Assembly (NCBI RefSeq): GCF_019175285.1
Contig: NC_056523.1
Location: 187,147,608 to 187,211,607, forward strand
Source: Sceloporus undulatus
Lineage: Eukaryota; Chordata; Lepidosauria; Squamata; Phrynosomatidae
Direction of reading: 5' to 3'
DNA: 64,000 nt
Shown: positions 29,301 through 39,350 of the stretch, piece by piece
Numbering within the stretch: the stretch's first letter is position 1
How the letters are laid out: every line of letters starts with the position of its first letter
Made by a program: the position numbers and the translations under genes
Notes under the pieces: model-generated
Database searches by the model: none
Seen by the model: the letters and a program-made list of their open reading frames with translations, nothing else
Told to the model about the DNA's origin: nothing

Positions 29301-32300
29301 GGTGATTTACTGAGCAAAATCAATTACTGTATTCCCATTCATGTTTTTGTATTTTGGTCACTACAGAATTAAATACTCTATCTACCTTAAACTGAGATAC
29401 AGCAATTTCTGAATTGAACAGTAGTTTGAAATGGAGGTTAGGGGAGCTAAGATTTTAGGGAGAAAGTTTATTGACTGGTAGACAAACTAAGGTCTAGAAC
29501 ACTCTGCTGAAGTAAATAATCCAGTCTGAGACTGCTTTAATTGTCTTGGCTCAGTGATAGGGAATCCTGGGAATTTTAATTTATTGTAGCCTCAGAGCTC
29601 TGACAGAGAAGGTTACATGTGTCACAAAACCAGAATTCCCTAGCACTGAGCCAGGACAGTTAGAGGTCTCAAACTGGATTATTTATGTAGTGTGTTTTGG
29701 ACCTAAGTGTCTAGGGAACAGTCTCTCTACTATAAGACCTCAACAGTGTTTATCTTTCTTTCTGGAGAATAAACTTTTCCTTTCTGCATGCTCCTCTTGA
29801 ATTATCTATAGGCCAGATATCCTTTACTATTTGCAGCAGGCCTAGAATTCAAAGGATTTGCTTCTATTGGACAAAAACAAAAGGTGAGAGTAAGCAATAC
29901 CTCCATTCCATAACTGCACTCCTTTATTCAATTTTTAGGGCAATTCTCACGCTTTTGATCTCCAAGGATACTACTTTTCTTTTGCATCTTGACTAATACC
30001 TCCTTTATTCCTGACAAGACTTTTCAACTGGCCTTCAACAGATGACTTCTCCATCTTACACTGGATTTCACCTCCTATAGTGAACTAGTCTGTTTCATGA
30101 TAAACATATTCTTATCCCTCTGGTGTGTGTACACATAATGCCCAGCCCTTTTAGGATGGCGATAGGAGCTGTTTAGGATTAACTGGAACATTTGTAGCAG
30201 TTCTAATCCATTAGAGTCAGTAAGAATGAGGGAGAGAGATTAATCAAAGCAGGATGAGGCGGGAAAGGACAAAGAGTTTTCGTTTGTTTCTAGTCTGGCC
30301 AGTAACAAATTACAGAAGAGCAAACAAAGAGCAGCCTCTCTAGCCTCATTGAGCCTTAGGAAAACCAGGCCAGGAGGGTTGGGATAGTATTTCGATAGCA
30401 AATAATATATACAAGCATGTAGTGAGAGTGTAATTTAACCTATCTGAGTTTTTTGAGGGGGTGGGGAATGTGAGGAGAGGGGTGCAGCCTGCCAAGGTCT
30501 ACAAAAGGCAACATGGTCCCTGAACTCTCAGAAGTCAGCTGTTTCTATCCTAATAATCCTAATTATATTATTTCACATTCACTGCTTTGAATTTACTTAC
30601 TGCATTTCATTAACAGCATGAACATTTTGAAAGCTTTGAAAAGGATACAAATCCACAAAATAAGTTGCATAACTGTATATGTCTATTCAGAAATGACTTC
30701 CACTGAGTTTAATGGGAATCAACCCATATAGGATTTCAACTCCTTTTCATTCATTCATTCATTCATTCAACATCCATGTTATTTAGCAACACTTATCTCT
30801 ACATTTTCCACAGATCTGAATACAAACCACACTGCTAGGGCATGTCACATGCATACAGGCCATTACTACTTCCAACATTTACAGCCGTGGAAAAAGTCAC
30901 CTAGGTTTAATTTTTATTTCTCTCTGCATACTGGATCACAAGGAACTTTCTGCCTTGTGTCTGCTCATCCTACCTCTCCCACATATTCCATAACAAAGCT
31001 GTTCTTGCGGATCTTCTCCAACGTGCGTACACCCCAGCCACGTCCATTTGCTGTCCGGAAAATGCAAAGGTCGTAACGAATGCCTCTCTGTACCACTCGG
31101 TTGGGGCAGTCAATCCCACAGGTGCAGCGAGAATTGCACTCGTAGATGGGCATGCCAGCCTTGATCTTCACTTGGCCGAGCTCATTATAGGCAAATTTAT
31201 GGTGGGAAACACCAGGACAGCAACCATCAACTGCTTCTGACAGACAGTCTGAGCATTCACAGCCCACGGCCACCTGGTTGAGAGTGATACCCTCCCCAAC
31301 CTTGTATTCATTAATGTAGACAAAGTCCCGGGGAGGCCCATCCAAGTCCACCTCATTCTCAACCACAATACGTCCCTTGTGGCTGCGCTTGGCATTGAGC
31401 TCATGCTCCCAGTTTTGCAAAGCTTTCCGCTGTTTGGCCTTCTGCACCAGGTAGCTGGAGATGCCTTGGTCAAGCAAGCGGATGTTCTTCTTGAATTTAC
31501 CTCCTCGGCGAATTAAAGCCTGCTCTAGGTCCCGGTGGAACTGTTTCAGTATGGAGATACAACGCAGGTTCTTCCTGGGCTCCCAGGTGTTCTCTGATTC
31601 AGGGTAGCCCTGCCACTTCACTAGGTAGTACTCCTCATCCTGCGTAAAAGGTAACCATGTAGTGTCAGCCTCAAACATGCCAATTCACTTTCCATAACAG
31701 ATCCCAGAAAGTAATGTCTCCCAATACAGTGCTCCCTCGGGTTACGAAATTAATTCGTTCCGCGGCTAATTTCGTAACCCGAAAAACCTTCGTAACCCGA
31801 ATTGCCATAGGCGCTAATGGAAAAAAAGCCGCGGCTCTGCCGCGGCTCCATTTAAAACAGCGCCGGGGTTTTTTCGTAACCCGAAAAAACCTTCGTAAGC
31901 CGAAACAATAAATCCCTATGGGATTTTTTCGTATCCCGAAAAATTCGTAAGCTGGGTAATTCGTATCTCGAGGTACCACTGTATCTGTTGTCTACTAAAA
32001 CCCAAAGCCAAGAACAAAGCCCAGGAATCCCACAGAGAATTTAGCAACTCTTCATCATCCCATTCTAATAATCATTCTGTAGCAGTGGGCACTTTCATCG
32101 CCCCCCCCCCCACAAGACTGTCTGAATAAGTGAAATCTTATTAAAAGTAATGAAGCTAAAGTAGAAGTGGGGAAAGCGTCAACAATTTTTTAAAATCCCA
32201 GTTAACAAACGGACACCTTAGAAATGAGGAACCCCAATGCAAATTTTTCTCAAAGGAAGAAGCAACCATAATGCTTTGGAAAGGCCTGAGAAACTCACTC

Positions 32301-35300
32301 CGACTTTCTTGTAGTCACAGAGATATTCCACTTCAAAATCACAGAGGTTTTTTCTCGTAATGCCCAAGGAAGGGCAGCACATTTTCTCCAAACGACATAA
32401 ATCTTGGAGTTGGGACCAAGTCGACTTGCAACAAATAGTACAGGCTACAGGAGATAAGGACAAATATCCACAGTTAGAAGTAACACACCTTTTCTTCTCT
32501 CTCCCCACATTTTTAAAGTAGTACATTATCTGGCTGCCCCACCCAGCATCTTATCTAGTATCTTTAAATAAAGAGAAACCCCAGAAGTCTGACCCAGGAA
32601 CACTTACTATCTCAGAAAAAAAGGGTTATGTAAATAATCTTAGAAGCACATACTGCACATCTAGATTTATTTTTCCACTTGAGTTCCAATTCCAATGTGG
32701 AATTCCCTTCCACATTGTCTTCCATCTATAACTTGATTGTATTCTTTAGCACAGAATTGCTCTTAGTTGCTACGAATGTTAAAAGAAATTCAGAGTAATT
32801 GCACCATATTTGACTATTCACATAATGTAAAACTAATACGTCAAAACATCAACCATAATAAAACTGGTGATGTAGCACATGATCTGACCTTATACATATT
32901 TGACAGCATTGTCAAGATTGTTGCTTTCAGCTCCATAACCTCACAACCTTCAAATGGGTACACACCCAATGTGTACCAGCTGCTTATCCTTAGATGTCCA
33001 AGCAACATCCATCTATGACATTGTTGTTGTGTGCCTTAAAGTCATTTCTGATTTATGGCGACCCTAAAGCAAACCTCTCTTGGGATTTTCTTGGAAAGAT
33101 GTTTCCTTCATTTAAGGCTGAGAGCGTGTGACTTGCACAAGGACACCCAGTGGGTCTCGTGGCTTTGCTAGGAATCGAACCCTGGTTCCTAGAGTCATAG
33201 TCCAACACTCAAACCACTATGCCATGCTGTCCCTCATCTATGATATTATTACCAGTTTTAAGCCCAAAGTATAGAATCATTTTTTGCTTGTCAGTTGCTC
33301 TAAACCAGTTCTGATCTCAATAACATAATTACTTCCCCATTTTTATAAATAACAGACTATAACTAATTTTTTTGAGTTCACTGTTCTAATCATTAATAAC
33401 TTTTTCCATTCTCCAATTTAATTTTTTTGATGGGCTATTTGCAGCAACCCAAATTGCTCAGCAGCTTACAACACATAAGAAACAACAAAGGCCTTGCTCT
33501 CAGGTGCACAAACCTGAAGAGAAAGACTGAGTTAAAGAAAGAGGAATCTTTCAGGGAAGTGGTGAATAGCTGGCAAAACAGGCCATGAAAGGGTTTTCCT
33601 CCATCACAATAGAAGAGTGCTAGGACAACAAGTGGCAATTATCCAGATAGGCAAGAGGACCTCATTCATTCTCCCTTACGTTCTTGGACCTATATCATTT
33701 TAACTAAAGAAAGTACAGTTGGCCCTCCACATTGGTTGCTTTGACTTTTGCTAATTTGATTATTTGTGGTTTTGATTAATATGTCCTCTCTAGGAATCTC
33801 TAAGTCATCCAGAGAAATTCTGCTGGATGTTGGCCATAGAGTTGTGCTGGAGAACCTAGAAGTCTAGTGAAAACACTTCTCTAGGCATTTGTAGCTCCTC
33901 CAGCATGATTCTATGGTCAATTTATGGTAGATGTTGAACACAGAGTTGCATTGGAGGACCTGGAGATTCCTAGACATGTTCTCTCAGGTAAAAAGAATAC
34001 TGATTTTTATTTATTTATTTGTGGTTATTCTATATTCATGGAGTCCTTCATCCCTAACCGCAGAGAACGTGGAGGGACCACTGTACAGTGGACCCTTGGT
34101 ATCTACGGTCAGCCCTCTCCATTTGCTGCTTTGACTGTTTGTGGATTTGGAAATTGACCACAGAGTTGGGTTGGAAGATTTAGAGGTTACTAAGGAACAC
34201 ACTTCTCTAGACATCTGTAGGTCCTCCAGTGTGATTCTATGGTTAACCTCTGGCAGGTGTTGACACAGAATCCTAGAGAGGTGTTCCCACATAGTGTTTT
34301 TTTTTTTATTTCTGGTTTTTCCTCTTTCATGGGGGTCCTGTGCCCTAACCCCAGTGAATGTGGAGCGCCCACTATACTGCGGTTTGGTTCCAGAATCCTC
34401 CAGGGATACCAAACTCCATGGATGCTCAAGTCCGATTAAATACAATGGCGTAGTAAAATGGTGTCCCTTATATAAAACGGTAAAATCAAGTATGCTTTTT
34501 GAAATTTAAAAATGTTTTAAGAAATATTTTTAAGCCGCAGATGGTTGACTCTATAGATAAGGAGGGCCGACTTTAATTATTTCTACTTCATAGGGCTCCT
34601 TACAGGTAGAAAGTAAGTACTTGGCATCTCCAGGTCAGGTTGAGATCCTACTATCAACTTGACCTGGAGATGGTAAGGGATGAGAGTAATCAAACAGAGG
34701 AACCAGCATCTGACACAATGTAAGGAGACTTTGCATGTTTTTATTGTAATTTCAGAGGATGTATTTTGTTATAGTCTAGTCTGAATTCATCATTCTGTGA
34801 CTTGTATAAAGAAATTCAATGTGTACCCGAACTGAAAAAAATTGCAAAGTCTTCAAGGAAACTGGTTTGTTCAAACAGTTTGCCTTTCACCTGCAGAATC
34901 TTCATTCTTTTCAAGCCAATAAAACTGAAAACTCTAGGGGGAAGGTCAGCACTAAGTGTGTCTTGGATAAAAGGTCAGATGTCATTATGACCTGTGATTA
35001 GCACAAGATAACCCACCCCAAGTCTTTATGATCAAAACACACTGCAGAAAAAATCCAGTTTGAGGCCGCTTTAACTGCCCTGGCTCAATGCTAGGGAATC
35101 CTGGGAACTGTAATTTATTGTGGCACAGGAGCGCTCTGACAGAGAAGGCTAAATATCTCACAAAATGTTTCACACTTCCAAGAATTCCCTAGCATTGAGC
35201 CAGGGCTGTTAAAAGCGGTCTCAAACTGGATTATTTTTGTAGTGTATATTGATGAGGGAGCAAGCTTGTTTTCTGCTGCTCCAGAGACTAGGACCTGGAG

Positions 35301-38300
35301 CAATGGATGCAAGCTACAGGAAAAGAGATACCATCTCAACATTAGGAAGAACTTCCTGACAGTAAAGGGCTGTTCAACAGTGGAACACATCAGAGTGTAG
35401 CTGAGGCCCGTTATAGACGGGCTTAAAAGTACATGCAGAGCACATACTAGGGTTAAGGCTAGTGCGCGCTGTGCACGCACAAAATGGTGGCAGCCGTTCC
35501 ACACGGCTGCCGTCATCGATACGTCACGGCCGCACCACATCCAAACGAGGCAGCGCGGTTGTGATGTATTGGGGTTGCGGCAGGGCGCCCAGGGCGCCCT
35601 TTCTGCAACCCCGGAAGGAGCTCCGTTTCAGAGCTCCTTCTTGGTTTGGTCCGAATGGCCCCTTTCTCCTTCTCCCCGCCGCCGCGGTGTGTCCTTGGGG
35701 CTTGAAGCCCCAAGGACACCCCTTTCCTGGCTGCGGGGAAGGGGCCTTTTGCCGCTTCCCCGCAGCCCAGAAAGCGGCAGATTGGGGCTTCAGCAGCTGC
35801 CGCTCTGGCTGCTGAGGCCCCGATCCGGCAGGGAAAGGTGCGCCTACAGGCCGCCCCAAAGGGGCAGTCTGTAACGCGCCTGAGTCTCCTTCCTTGGAGG
35901 TCTTTAAGCAGAGGCTGGATGGCCATCTGTCAGGTATGCTTTGACTGAGATTTCCTGCATGACAGAGGGTTGGACTGGATGGCCCTTGCAGTGTCTTCCA
36001 ACTCTACGATTATAGTCATTTAGCTACCTCTCCTTATTGTGAGATTATCCCAGCTCCTATTGTTCCCGATATATTACCAGATTTGGGGGGGAGGGACCCA
36101 AACCAAACCATAGCAAAAGCACATGTATTGCAACTTAATGGAAACAAACTCAACAGTGATTAATGAAAATATCAAACAAAAAGGAGGGTTAAGCACAAAG
36201 GCATTTTTCTCTGAAATTCAAAGCTGTCTAAAAATTTTCCACCAAGATAAAACGCTCATGATTAAGAAAGTTACACTATTTCCGCCTTTTGGTCATTTCC
36301 TGGTATTATCAAGCTCATTCTCTTCTCTGCTGTTTGAGAGGTATCAAGATTTCTGGCTGATCTTCAAGAACATGCATCCATAGTCAATTAACACGAATAA
36401 GAGCTGGTTATTCTTAACACAGTGATTTCTACCAAATCTACTCCACCTGTTACTCAAGCTCAAACTCTATCCTGCCTTTTCCTGGGGGGAAAGCAGGATA
36501 GAGATATTATAGTAATGCAGATTGCAATAATATACTGAGAGGACAGGGACTAAAGGCAGAGACTATCTTCCCTTTCTAAATGTTTTATTTAATTATTATT
36601 GTTATTGATTTGGAAACTTAAGAGCAGGTAAAACATAGGTTTTTTTTTTTAACAAATAAGGACACATCTGAAGTACCAGTGTGGTTTGAGCACTATGTAC
36701 TCTGGAGAACAGAGTTCAAATCCCTGCTGGGGCACACAAACCCATTGGGCAACATTGAGCAAGTCACACACTCCCAGCCTCAGAGGAAGGCAAAGGCAAC
36801 CCCTCCTCTGAACAGATCTTGCCAAGAAAAACCTGTAACAGGTTTGCCTTAGGGTGACCCTAAGTCAGCACTGACTTGAAGGCACACAACAACAAAGATG
36901 CAACTGACAGGGCTCCATCAAGAACCTGACGGGCCAAAGGTTTGAATCAAGGTGACCAGGCATGCTCTTTTTCCAACCTCCTGTCCAGGAGAGAATTGCA
37001 AAATGTCATCTATACTGAGCATGGCTAAGAAGCATGGATGTGCATTTAAATGAGTGTTTTTGATTTTGTCATGTCCTCAGTTTTTCTTGAGAATCCTCCA
37101 TCTTACTGTGCCTTGCCCTCCTTTGTGGTTAGTTCATCTGGTCACCCTGGTTTGGGCAGCATTACCTCAGCAAAAGTTAGTTGATCCCCCCCCCTCCAAA
37201 AAAACAACACTAGAATACAGTAATGCTGATAGGAAGCGTGTGAGAGAATATTAAATGGAGCAAAGCTTTTCTAGGGACAGGAGGTGAAACACAAGAGGAA
37301 AGCACACAGAAAAGGGGGCAGGAAGGCGAGGAGACAAAACAGGGTTCACAGAGTGGCTTTCTTTGAATTATTATTATTATTATTATTATTCTTTGCTGAA
37401 GACTGGGCTGACCAGAGGTCCTAACCACAAAGGAGGCCAAGGCACTGCAAAATGTAGGACTTTTGGGGGGGGGGGAATGTTACAAAATAAATGCTGGAAA
37501 CACTCATAAATATAAATTCATGCTGCTTCTTAGCCATGCTCAACATGGAGGACATTTTAGAATTCCTCCTGGACAGAAGGCTGGAATGGAAGGCATGTCC
37601 TGGGCTGCAACCAAACTTGAGAAACAACCCAGTTTGACCCTCACTTTAACTGCCATGGCTCCATGCTATGGCATTCTGGGGGTTTTAGTTGAGTTGTGGC
37701 ACCAGAACAGAGCCACGGCAGTTAAAGTGGAGTCAAACCAGATTATTTCTGCAGTGTCGATGCACCGCTGGAAAAGGAGGACGTCTAGTCACCTTGGCTG
37801 AAGAAAGCAAGCAATGGATCTGAGGAAGCATGCTCTAGTCTAGGAAAGCTCAAGCTGCCACCTTCTTTCTTTCAGTGAGTCTCAAAGGTGCTACAAAATC
37901 TCTCTACATGCTGATTCCACAGACTAATACGGCTATATCTTTGAATTCTCAGCCTCAGGGGAAGCCAAAGGCAAACCCTCACTGAACAAGTACATAGAGA
38001 GATCTTGCAGCACCTTGTAATGACCAAATGCATCTGAGGAAGTAGACTTAAGGGCCTGAACAGACAGGCCAAAATAAAGCTGCTTGGGGTCACTTTGGAG
38101 GTATGCTGTTTAAATGACACATGCATCTTAAGAAGCCAGAAGCTGTGCCAAAGCTGCGCTTCAGTCCTTAGGACAGGAGTGTGGCTTTGGCATGGCTTCC
38201 GACCTGCTATGCATCATTTAAACAGCATACCTCCAAAGTGATTCAAAGCAGCTTTATTTGGGCCTGTATTTGGGTCCTTAATCTACAAAAGCCAACTTCT

Positions 38301-38953
38301 TTCTTTCAATCAGTCTCAAAGCTGCTCCAAGATCTCTCTACAGACCGATTCTGCAGGCTGTTAAATCTCTGAAAGAAACAAAGCATGGAAGGACACAGGA
38401 AAGACGAATCACTGCTGGACTTAAGAGAAGCATTTGATTATCTGTGAGTGAAGGGAGTCACATTTTACACACACAACAAAAAACCGAATCACTGCTGGGG
38501 TTAAGAGCAGCACTTTTATTATCTGTGAGTGCAAAGAGCCACGTTTTAACATACACAGAGAGACACGCACATATACGAGGTGCGCCCATTCACAGTCCTC
38601 TCGCTCTCTCTCTCTCCCGTGGAGGAGACTCTTCTTTCTTTCTTTCCATGCTCGCTTCTCCCCCCTCCCCTCCCCTCCCCTCCAATTCGCTTTCTGCCAA
38701 TCATTTTTCCCGCTCTGGGCGCGCGCTCCCCCACTCAACCTCTTAACGGTCGCTTCTGAGTGCCTCCGCCGCGCGCCGTTTAGAACGTTGCCGCGGCGGG
38801 CGCTGATTGGCTGGCGGCCTCTTGCGCGAGCCCCCCCTCCCCCCTCCGCGCGGTCAGCTAAGCGACTCTCCTAATCGCCACCAGTTCAAAAGCGCCCCCC
38901 GCCCCGATGCGCGCGCTTGGCGGTTTCCACTCACCTTTTAAATTTTCCGCCAT
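26186..38953 (-). CDS. SUV39H1: Histone-lysine N-methyltransferase SUV39H1, complete (6 coding exons)
   Basis: Complement join of 38935-38953, 32299-32444, 30974-31639, 27809-27955, 27577-27706 and 26186-26322 gives 1245 nt, 414 residues plus stop; I recall 412 for human. It trimethylates H3K9 using S-adenosylmethionine, creating HP1 docking sites in pericentric heterochromatin. In order: chromodomain about residues 42-100 ([19 protein letters not shown]), pre-SET with nine cysteines ([22 protein letters not shown]), SET ([22 protein letters not shown] near 324-330, EELTFDYN) and post-[16 protein letters not shown]. The substrate-motif variant CNPN replaces the mammalian CDPN. All exons are GT-AG, phase-consistent and open. 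SUV39H2 is the main alternative; MAENLKA at the start and the linked neighbours favour SUV39H1. Introns 1 and 2 are packed with MITEs, SINEs and a CR1. Confidence 0.96.
27328..27480 (-). repeat. CR1 LINE 3' end (SUV39H1 intron 5)
   Basis: Minus orientation: TTGGAAGAGACCACAAGGGC, CATCCAGCCTCTGTTTAAAG, GGGAGACTCCACCATACTCC. Confidence 0.8.
27577..27706 (-). CDS. SUV39H1: SUV39H1 coding exon 5 (SET)
   Basis: Encodes [20 protein letters not shown] to [10 protein letters not shown], residues 327-369 plus the first base of codon 370: the cofactor and substrate pocket of the SET fold. Acceptor CTCCAG, donor GTGAGG. Confidence 0.97.
27809..27955 (-). CDS. SUV39H1: SUV39H1 coding exon 4 (SET)
   Basis: 147 nt, phase 0: [49 protein letters not shown], residues 278-326. 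The catalytic SET motif NHS|C is split at the exon end. Acceptor CCCAG, donor GTGAGT. Confidence 0.97.
28348..28545 (-). repeat. 5S rRNA-derived SINE (SUV39H1 intron 3)
   Basis: GTCTTCCATCCAAGTACTAA then CCAGGGCTAATCCTCC, and AGATTAGATGGGATTGGGT, correspond to reversed 5S rRNA (control-region half). The rest is SINE body (GAATTCAGTAGGGTTTCCTA). Too diverged and rearranged to be a 5S gene. Confidence 0.65.
28549..28978. repeat. hAT-like element split by a TA-target MITE (SUV39H1 intron 3)
   Basis: Starts CCAGGGGTTCCCAACC. The flanks of the insert match a reverse copy at 42890-43050 (TTACCCTATGTTTTACAAGT, TTAATGGTGTTTAGG). Confidence 0.6.
28653..28888. repeat. GC-rich Tc1/mariner-like MITE with TA flanks
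   Basis: 236 bp, CATTGTGCCC to GGGCACACTG inverted ends with TA on each side (28651-28652 and 28889-28890). Contains CGCGGGCGCGC and GAGGCGCGCGCC, so many CpGs survive. Confidence 0.65.
29491..29703. repeat. family A MITE (SUV39H1 intron 3)
   Basis: Both arms are present, starting GGTCTAGAACACTCTGC and ending TGTGTTTTGGACC. From 29704 to 30973 intron 3 holds only a short diverged repeat near 30676-30750 and an ATTC run at 30751-30768. Confidence 0.7.
30974..31639 (-). CDS. SUV39H1: SUV39H1 coding exon 3 (chromodomain, pre-SET, start of SET)
   Basis: A 666-nt exon, residues 56-277: [20 protein letters not shown], the linker [20 protein letters not shown], the nine-cysteine pre-SET and the first SET strands ending EYVGE. 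Acceptor TACGCAG, donor GTAGGA. Fully open. A TA-target MITE (31727-31981) sits 87 bp upstream of its acceptor. Confidence 0.97.
31727..31981. repeat. Tc1/mariner (pogo-like) MITE, CGTAACCCGAA type (SUV39H1 intron 2)
   Basis: 255 bp bounded by TA (31725-31726, 31982-31983). CAGTGCTCCCTCGGGTTACG faces CGAGGTACCACTG. Repeated TTCGTAACCCGAA units and CpGs persist, which suggests a young copy. Confidence 0.75.
32299..32444 (-). CDS. SUV39H1: SUV39H1 coding exon 2
   Basis: Encodes [20 protein letters not shown] to [11 protein letters not shown], residues 7-55: the N-terminal Cys-rich segment and start of the chromodomain. Acceptor CTGTAG, donor GTGAGT. The phase-1 start and phase-0 end match the neighbouring exons. 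Confidence 0.94.
33022..33236 (-). repeat. Sauria-type SINE, complete (SUV39H1 intron 1)
   Basis: Tail TTGTTGTTGTGTGCCTTAAA, head CCAACACTCAAACCACTATG. Sequence from 32445 to 33021 and 33237-33715 shows nothing else. Confidence 0.8.
33716..34083. repeat. pogo-like TA-target MITE (family B2)
   Basis: CAGTTGGCCCTCCACATT to GTGGAGGGACCACTG, TA on both sides. The right TA (34084-34085) is shared with the next element. Confidence 0.75.
34086..34573 (+). repeat. family B MITE split by a family B2 MITE
   Basis: CAGTGGACCCTTGGTATC, interruption at 34106-34374, then CTGCGGTTTGGTTCCAGAAT through GGAGGGCCGACTT. The insertion duplicated the TA of GTATCTACTG. Confidence 0.75.
34106..34374. repeat. family B2 MITE nested in family B
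   Basis: CGGTCAGCCCTCTCCATTTG to GTGGAGCGCCCACTA, between TA at 34104-34105 and 34375-34376. Confidence 0.7.
35029..35251. repeat. family A MITE
   Basis: Complete palindromic copy, arms AATCCAGTTTGAGGCCGC and CTCAAACTGGATTATTTTTG. It abuts a CR1 at 35252. Between 34574 and 35028 no feature is recognised. Confidence 0.75.
35252..36012 (+). repeat. CR1 LINE 3' end split by a GC-rich element
   Basis: GGAAGAACTTCCTGACAGTA at the left, then GGAGGTCTTTAAGCAGAGGC and CTTCCAACTCTACGATTATA at the right. The middle is the 35405-35880 insert. Confidence 0.8.
35405..35880. repeat. GC-rich family E-type DNA element with internal perfect hairpin
   Basis: 476 bp. Ends GGCCCGTTATAGAC and GTCTGTAACGCGCC with TGA on both sides (35402-35404, 35881-35883). 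A 13-bp perfect stem with a single-base loop lies at 35691-35717 (GTCCTTGGGGCTT and its complement). Rich in CpG. Sequence from 36013 to 36670 shows nothing recognised. Confidence 0.65.
36672..36898 (+). repeat. Sauria-type SINE, complete
   Basis: ACCAGTGTGGTTTGAGCACT head, GGAAGGCAAAGGCAACCCCT body, CTTGAAGGCACACAACAACA tail. Confidence 0.8.
36951..37148 (+). repeat. family D MITE
   Basis: GGTGACCAGGCATGC to TCATCTGGTCACCCT, interior CTGTCCAGGAGAGAATTGC. Confidence 0.65.
37402..37800 (-). repeat. family D MITE split by a family A MITE
   Basis: The reverse family D element begins GGGCTGACCAGAGGTCC and ends GGACGTCTAGTCACC. A family A copy lies inside at about 37607-37772 (CACTTTAACTGCCATGGCTC; GATTATTTCTGCAGTG). 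Confidence 0.7.
38051..38278. repeat. family E foldback MITE
   Basis: AGGCCAAAATAAAGCTGCTT on the left faces AAGCAGCTTTATTTGGGCCT on the right. TTA occurs next to both ends. Same family as 12590-12813. Confidence 0.7.
38406..38565. repeat. 80-bp tandem duplication (two copies)
   Basis: GAATCACTGCTGG begins each copy (38406 and 38486), TTATCTGTGAGTG is in both, and each ends CAC(A/G)TTTTA-CACACA-like. Located in SUV39H1 intron 1 just inside the CpG-rich promoter. Confidence 0.7.
38935..38953 (-). CDS. SUV39H1: SUV39H1 coding exon 1
   Basis: Nineteen coding nt, ATGGCGGAAAATTTAAAAG, encode MAENLK plus the first base of codon 7, then donor GTGAGT. The family N-terminus MAENLKG fixes this start. 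The exon lies in a CpG-rich region. No eIF2-gamma coding sequence precedes it. Confidence 0.9.
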
Positions 38954-38956
38954 CTT
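38947..38956 (-). promoter_or_regulatory. SUV39H1: YY1-like site overlapping the SUV39H1 start codon
   Basis: On the minus strand AAGATGGCGG includes the initiator ATG and matches the YY1 core AAGATGGCGGC except for its last base. YY1 sites at first-exon start codons of CpG-island genes are well known; binding here is inferred. Confidence 0.5.
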
Positions 38957-39350
38957 GCGCTTCCCTCGCTCCCCTTTTTTTTCCCTTTCTAAAGTTCCCT
39001 TCAGCCACTGCGGCCGCCAGAAAGTTTTCATCTCACACCCGACGGCCAAAGGAGGAGAGGCGGAGCCTGAGGGAGGGATCATGGCGCTCTCCGAGGCGCT
39101 TCCTCTCTCAGCCTCCGCCTCACAGACCCAATAGGAAGTTGGGGAGTGTCTAGTTTTTTCTTCTTTCTTGGTTCCCGCCCAGCCATTTTTTGGGGGGACC
39201 TCCTCTTCCTCCTCCTGGCCCTCCTTATTCACATCCTATTAGGCCCCTTCGTGGTTCTCGAAGCCAAAATTGCTTCAGATAGAGTGACTACCTGGTTTTC
39301 TTTAATAAAAAGACACCCAAACATCCTTCATGGTCCTCACCTTTCTAAAT

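Larger units (their letters stand above)
38690..39180 (-). promoter_or_regulatory. SUV39H1: CpG-rich promoter region of SUV39H1
   Basis: Dense CpG around the start codon, for example the GCGCGC runs at 38718-38730 and 38770-38850. It holds E2F-like cores (TTTTCCCGC near 38704-38714 and TTCCCGCC near 39172-39180) and a CCAAT core near 39127. The region of SUV39H1 exon 1 continues to the right of 38953. A TATA box is not evident. The CT-rich tract at 38590-38690 lies in intron 1. Confidence 0.7.

Noticed and set aside
38954-39232. A eukaryotic initiation factor 2 gamma fusion upstream of SUV39H1, as in insects
   Set aside because: No eIF2-gamma coding sequence; the protein starts MAENLK as in vertebrates.
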